Shown here piece by piece: positions 50,001 through 56,000 of a DNA stretch of 64,000 nucleotides (position 1 is the stretch's first letter; every line of letters begins with the position of its first letter). The notes under the pieces were generated by a model. The model was not told where the DNA came from. It saw only the letters and a list, made by a program, of their open reading frames with translations, and did no database searches. This DNA is from Sorex araneus (Eukaryota > Chordata > Mammalia > Eulipotyphla > Soricidae), in the NCBI RefSeq assembly GCF_027595985.1, contig NC_073305.1:151902423-151966422 (forward strand), read 5' to 3'. A program made the translations under genes and the position numbers.

Positions 50001-53000
50001 GGGAAAGTTCTTGACCACTGAGCTATATCCCAGCTCTAAATATATTTATATGCATATGTATATATATATATATTTTTTTATTTATTTGTTTTATTTTACT
50101 GAATCACCATGAGATAGTTATAAGCTTCAATGTATATATTTTTAATAAAAGTTGTCTTGTGTTTGTATCACTGTATCACTGATTCACTGTCATCCCGTTT
50201 TTCATCTATTTGCTCGAGCAGGCACCAGTAACGTCTCCATTATGTGACTTGTTGTTACTGTTTTTAGCATGCCAAATACACCATGGGTAGCTTGCTAGGC
50301 TCTGCTGTTTGGTCAAGATACTCTCGGTAGCTTGCCAGGTTCTCTGAGAGGGACGGAGGAATCGAACCTGGGTCGGCTGCATGCAAGGCAAACGCCCTAC
50401 CAGCTGTGCTATCGCTCCAGCCTTGTATTTGTATGACTAATATTTTTTTCTTACTGCTAATTATATTCACAATAAATATCTTTGTATTCAGTGTATAGGG
50501 GATAACCTTTATTACATATGTGTATAACACAGAATTGGTTGAATTTCCTTGATCTTTTCTTACTGCATTAAGGTTGACAAGTATGGCTGTGGGCCAGGTA
50601 AGGTCCTCACCTATTTGTTATTTGGCATTTGAGCCAGAACTTATATTTTGCATTTTTAAGGACTTATGTTTTACATTTTTAAAAGATTTTATGGCTAAAC
50701 TTTTTAATGTTTACCTTAAAATGATTTCATATAAGAAAAAGATGACAAGTATAAAACTACTATTAGATATAGTAAGCTATATATATATATCAGATAAGTA
50801 TAAGAGTACTGTAAGATAGAGTATAAGTGGACGGAGAGATAGTTATAACAAGGTGCTTGCCTTACGCACGGCTGATCCCAGCTTCAGTCCCCAGCACTGC
50901 ATTTGGTCATCTGAGCACCAAGCTTGGCCCCTGAATATAGAACCAGGAGTAAGCCCTGACCACCTTTTTGTGGCACAAAAAAACCCCCAAAATTAAGAAA
51001 TATACGGTCCAAAAAAAGTGAAAAAACTCCCGGCTCTTTCCTTATCCAGACTTCCTATCAGTGTAGGTCCACTCTGCTTTCCTTCTCCAGCCTCTCCTAA
51101 GCTTTTGTCCATTAATCACAGACTTATTGTCCATCTCTTTTGGGGCCAGTTGGCAAGTTGTAGGCATCTGGATAGCAGTGAATTTGGCTGTGTAAATGAA
51201 CTTAATAAAACTAAAGGCCTACTATTACTCCTGCATACTTCAGTGTATTTTCTAGAATTAAGAAAACTTTTATCAGTCCTCCATGCCTGAAAACTAATAC
51301 TGATAAGAACACTACTGTTCGTCCTTGACATTTTTACGGAGTATATGTTGTGTGGGCTGGAGCAATAGCACAGCGGTAGGGCATTTGTCTTTCATGAGGC
51401 CGACCCGTGTTCGATTCCTCCGCCCCTCTCGGAGAGCCCGGCAAGCTACCGAGAGTATTGCATCCGCACGGCAGAGCCTGGCAAGCTACCCGTGTGTATT
51501 GGATATGCCAAAAACAGTAACAATAAGTCTCACAATGAGAGACGTTACTGGTGCCCGCTCAAACAAATCAATGAGCAACAGGGTGACAGTGACAGTGAGA
51601 TGATGTGTATAGTGCAGGTTGACTCGCCCCTCCCCCAGCCAGAGTGCATCTGCTCTTTTACCTAAGAACATGCTCAGGAAGTGTTTACTTGGTGAGGAAT
51701 AGCACAGAAATAAGACTGTGCCGCATGTAAAAAGTACCCAGAGTCAGTCACCAGTGACAGTCCTGAGCTTGATCAGTTTGTCATGTTCTTGGTCAGGTTT
51801 CTTCATGGTCCATCTGTATTTCTTCCTGATCAGTATTCCAGGCGAGATCTCACGATTGCAGTCCTGTTTTTCGTCTGACCCCTGCTCACACTAAGGACTC
51901 CATTATGGATTGCCATCATAATGGTGATGGTTCTGTCCCTTCAGTCCTCCCACATATGTCAGTTCGTGTGCTCCTGCCAGAAAGGTTTCTCCCAACCCTC
52001 ATCCGCTTAGTATCTGTGATTGCCCTGGAGTCAGAGATTCCAACATTATTTATTGAATTATAACTTACGTCTATCACCATTTATTTTGTTGCTCAAATTG
52101 CTCCAGATTGGGTCAGTGGGAATCTCTTTGAGGTGGTGTCGCTCTCCTTTTGAAATATCACCATTGGTTTCTGTTTTTGACTTTCTGACATTTTTGACTC
52201 CACTATTTTGTAGTTTATTATTTAATTAGAATTGAAATTATGTGTGGCCAGAGTATCTTTTGTAGTTTTTATTTATTTCTTGCTTTTAATAAAAAAGTTC
52301 AATGGTAACTTTTGTCTTTTTTTTTTTTTAATCTCAGTATTTCCTAAGAACTTGGATGTTTCTTAAGTGATTTCTCTGTTTCAATAATTTTCAATAAGGG
52401 GCAGTTTCCAAATGCTTTTTAACTAACAGGATATTTTGGAGGTAGCAAAGGGAGAGTCAAGTTATTAACCTCCCCCTACCTCCTTCTCCCTTAGTTGTTT
52501 TATCCAGGGGTAAGTTTTGCCCAAGTATGTGGCTGGCACATACCTGGAAGCCTACAAATTCATTGACTCCACTGACTTACTCATCACAGATCACAGAGTT
52601 ACTTTCTTATTCTCTGATTCTCATTATTAGACAACTCTTTTCTTCAACTAATAAATTTAGTTTGTCTGGAATTTATACTAGCAGAGAAACTATATTCATT
52701 TTAAAGCATATGTCACCCCAAAATTTTTATTCTTTTTTTTAATAAAAATTTATAAAATAACAGTTTTAGTATGAATTTGCCAAAAACAGTAACAATAAGT
52801 CTCACAATGAGAGACGTTACTGGTTCCTGCTCGAACAAATCGATGAGCAATGGGATGACAGTGACAGTGACAGGATGAATTGAAGATTAATGTCATCTGC
52901 AAGAGTTGGAAATAATGTTCTTCAGAATTAGTTTACGATACTCAGCATGCATCTTTTTTTTTTAAAATTTTTTGGGTCACACCTGGTGATGCTCAGGGGT

Positions 53001-56000
53001 CACTTCTGGCTCCACACTTAGGAATCACCCCTGGTGGTGCTCAGGGGACCATGTGGGATGCTGGCTATCAAACCTGGGTTGGACACATGCAAGGCAAATG
53101 CCCCACTTGCTGAGCTATTGCTCCAGCCTCTCAGCTTGCATCTTATATTAAAAATAGAGATTTTTATTGGATGAGAATTGATTTTTAAAAAATTGTAGCT
53201 TAGCACAGCTTTTATTTTAAAACTCTATTTTGGAATAGTGAATATAGCCATTTAGTCCCACTATTGAATTAATTTACTAAGCGAAGTCCAGTTACATGAT
53301 TCAAGTTTTTTAAAATATAAATCAGATATAATAAAAGTCTTAAATCCTGGACTTTTTTTTTTCATGTTATAAGACATGACAAATAAATACTGCCTAAAAG
53401 CATGATTATTTGTCAGAATTATCAGGTGATGACTAAAACACGATTTTCTCACTGTGTCACAATTTAAATTTTTATGAAAACCTACTAATGAGATTCCTGC
53501 TGTCTTTCTTCCTTTTGTCTAGCCCACTGGAGTCTATTGGAATTTTTGCCTTAATATTCTCAGTGCTCTCCATGTCTTTTTAGTTTGTTTTTTTCTGACC
53601 CCATTGCTTGCGGTATCCTTTCTTCTTTCCTCAGATCGTGAAATACTAGTCATCCTTCAAGGCCTAGATTAATTTCTATGTATTTATTTCTATGACACTT
53701 CACTGCTCTTCGTAGCAGAATTAATCAAATCCTTCCTTTGTGCTTATTGTAGTTTATCTTTTTTTTTTTTTTTTTTGCTTTTTGGGTCACACCCAGCAAT
53801 GCACAGGGGTCACTCCTGGCTCTTGCACTCAGGAATCACCCCTGGCGGTGCTCAGGGGACCATATGGGATGCTGGGATTTGAACCCAGGTCGGCCGCGTG
53901 CAAGGCAAATGCCCTACCAGCTGTGCTATCACTCCAGCCCCATGTAGTTTATCTTTTTTTTAAAAAAAAATTTTTATTTAGTGAATCACTGTGGGGTACA
54001 GTTACTGATTTACAAACTTTCATGCTTGCGTTTTAGTCATACAGTGACCGAGTACCCATCCCTCTACCAGTGCCCATTCTCCACCACCAATGGTCCCAGT
54101 GTTTCTCCCAGCACTCCCCTACCTCCCATCCTGCCTCTGTGGCAGGGCCTTCCCTTTTGTTCTCTCATTCCTTTTGGGTGTTGTAGTTTGCACTAGAGGC
54201 ATTGAGTGGCCATTGTGTTTGATCTGTAGTCTACATTTGGTTTGCATCTCCCAGCCCGAGCTGGTCCTCCAAACACCCTTTACTTGGTGTTCCCTTGTCT
54301 ATCTGAGCTGCCTTTTCCCCCAGCATTTGACGCCAGCTTTCAAGCCAAGGAGTAAACCTCCTGCTCCTTATCTCGACTATTCTTAGGTATTCGTCTCTTA
54401 TTCTGTTACTTTATATTCCACAGATCAATGCAATCTTTCTATGTCTCTCCCTCCCTCTCTGACTCATTTCACTTAACATGATATTTTCCATGTTGATCCA
54501 TTGATATGCAAATTTCATGACTTCATCTTTTCTAACAGCTGCATAGTGTTCCATTGTGTAGATGTACCAAAGTTTCTTTAACCAGTCATTTGTTCTTGGG
54601 CACTCGGGTTTTTTCCAGATTTTGGCTATTGTAAGCAGTGCTGCAATGAATATAGAAATGCAGATGTCATTTCTACTATACTTTTTTCCCTTTCCAGGAT
54701 ATATTCCCAAAAGTGGTATAGCTGAGTCAAATGGGAGCTCAGTTTCTAATTTTTTGAGAATTGTCCATACTGTTTTACAAAAGGGCTGACCCTGTCTGCA
54801 TTCCTACCAGCAGTGAGAGTCCCTTTCTCCCCACATCCTCACCAACACCAGTTGCTTTTGTTCTCTTGGATATGGGCAGTCTTTGTGGTGTTAGGTGATA
54901 TCTCATTGTTGTTTTGATCTGCATCTCCCTGATGATTAGTGATGAAGAGCATTTTTTTCATGTGCCTTTTGGCCATTCTTTTTTGAGAAAGTTTCTGTTC
55001 ATCTCATCATCCCATTTTCTAATGGGGTTTGTAGTGTATCTTAACCCCTCACTCGTAAAGACTGATCACATAAAGTTATTTGTCAGATATTAATATTTTT
55101 AGGTAGTGTTTATGACAGGAGTGATAGCACAGTGGGTAGGGCATTTGCCTTACATGAGGCTGACCCGGGTTCGATTCCTTTGTCCCTCTCCGAGAGTATT
55201 CCGGCCACATGGCAGAGCCTGGCAAGCTACCGTGGTACATTCGATATGCCAAAAGCAGTAACAACAAGTCTCACAATGGAAATGTTACTGGTGCCCGCTC
55301 GAGCAAATTGATGAACAGTGGGATGACAGTGCTTCAGATAGTATTTATACTTCCAACTCTTTGCAACTTTATAGTGCACCTTTAGACAAAGTTGTGTTTG
55401 ATGTTAAAGGAGTTATTGAGTGAGTATAGTTGTTTTTTACTTATATAGATTTATTTTTTAAATTGTCATTACATACAAATAATTTTTTGAAGGAAATAGA
55501 AATGGTTTCTTTGTGAAAGATGCCACATGTTAGAAATCTGATTGCTAACGCTTATATAAAGATGGTAAGTGCCTCAAAGCCTTGTATGGGGATAAATTTT
55601 AATTGAAAAATACTTAGTTTTGTAATTGCTCAAAGCAGTGAAGAGAATTTTTTTATTTATGAAACATAAAATGGTTATTCCTTAAATTATTTTCAATAAG
55701 TGCTCCAGTCAATGCAAAATTTATTTTCTTGTTTTTTTGTTGTTTGTTGATTTTGGCTTTTGAGTCCCATCCAGTAGTGTTCAGGGCTCCACCTGGCTCT
55801 GGGCCACAGATACTCCTGACAGGGCTTGGGGGACCAAATAGGGTGCTGGCAGTTGCACCCAAGTCAACCAGGTACAAGGCTAGTACCTTATCTGCTGTGT
55901 TCCTTTATGGCCCCAGAATTTGTCAAAGGAGAGGTGAGATTCTAGTGACATTTGGAGTTAACTTGATGCATAAAGAGTCACAGGAAAATGGGTGACTCTA

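Noticed and set aside
53740-54036. Frames over SINEs with phrases like [20 protein letters not shown]
   Set aside because: The same peptide recurs at every antisense family A copy, so it is repeat translation, not a gene family.
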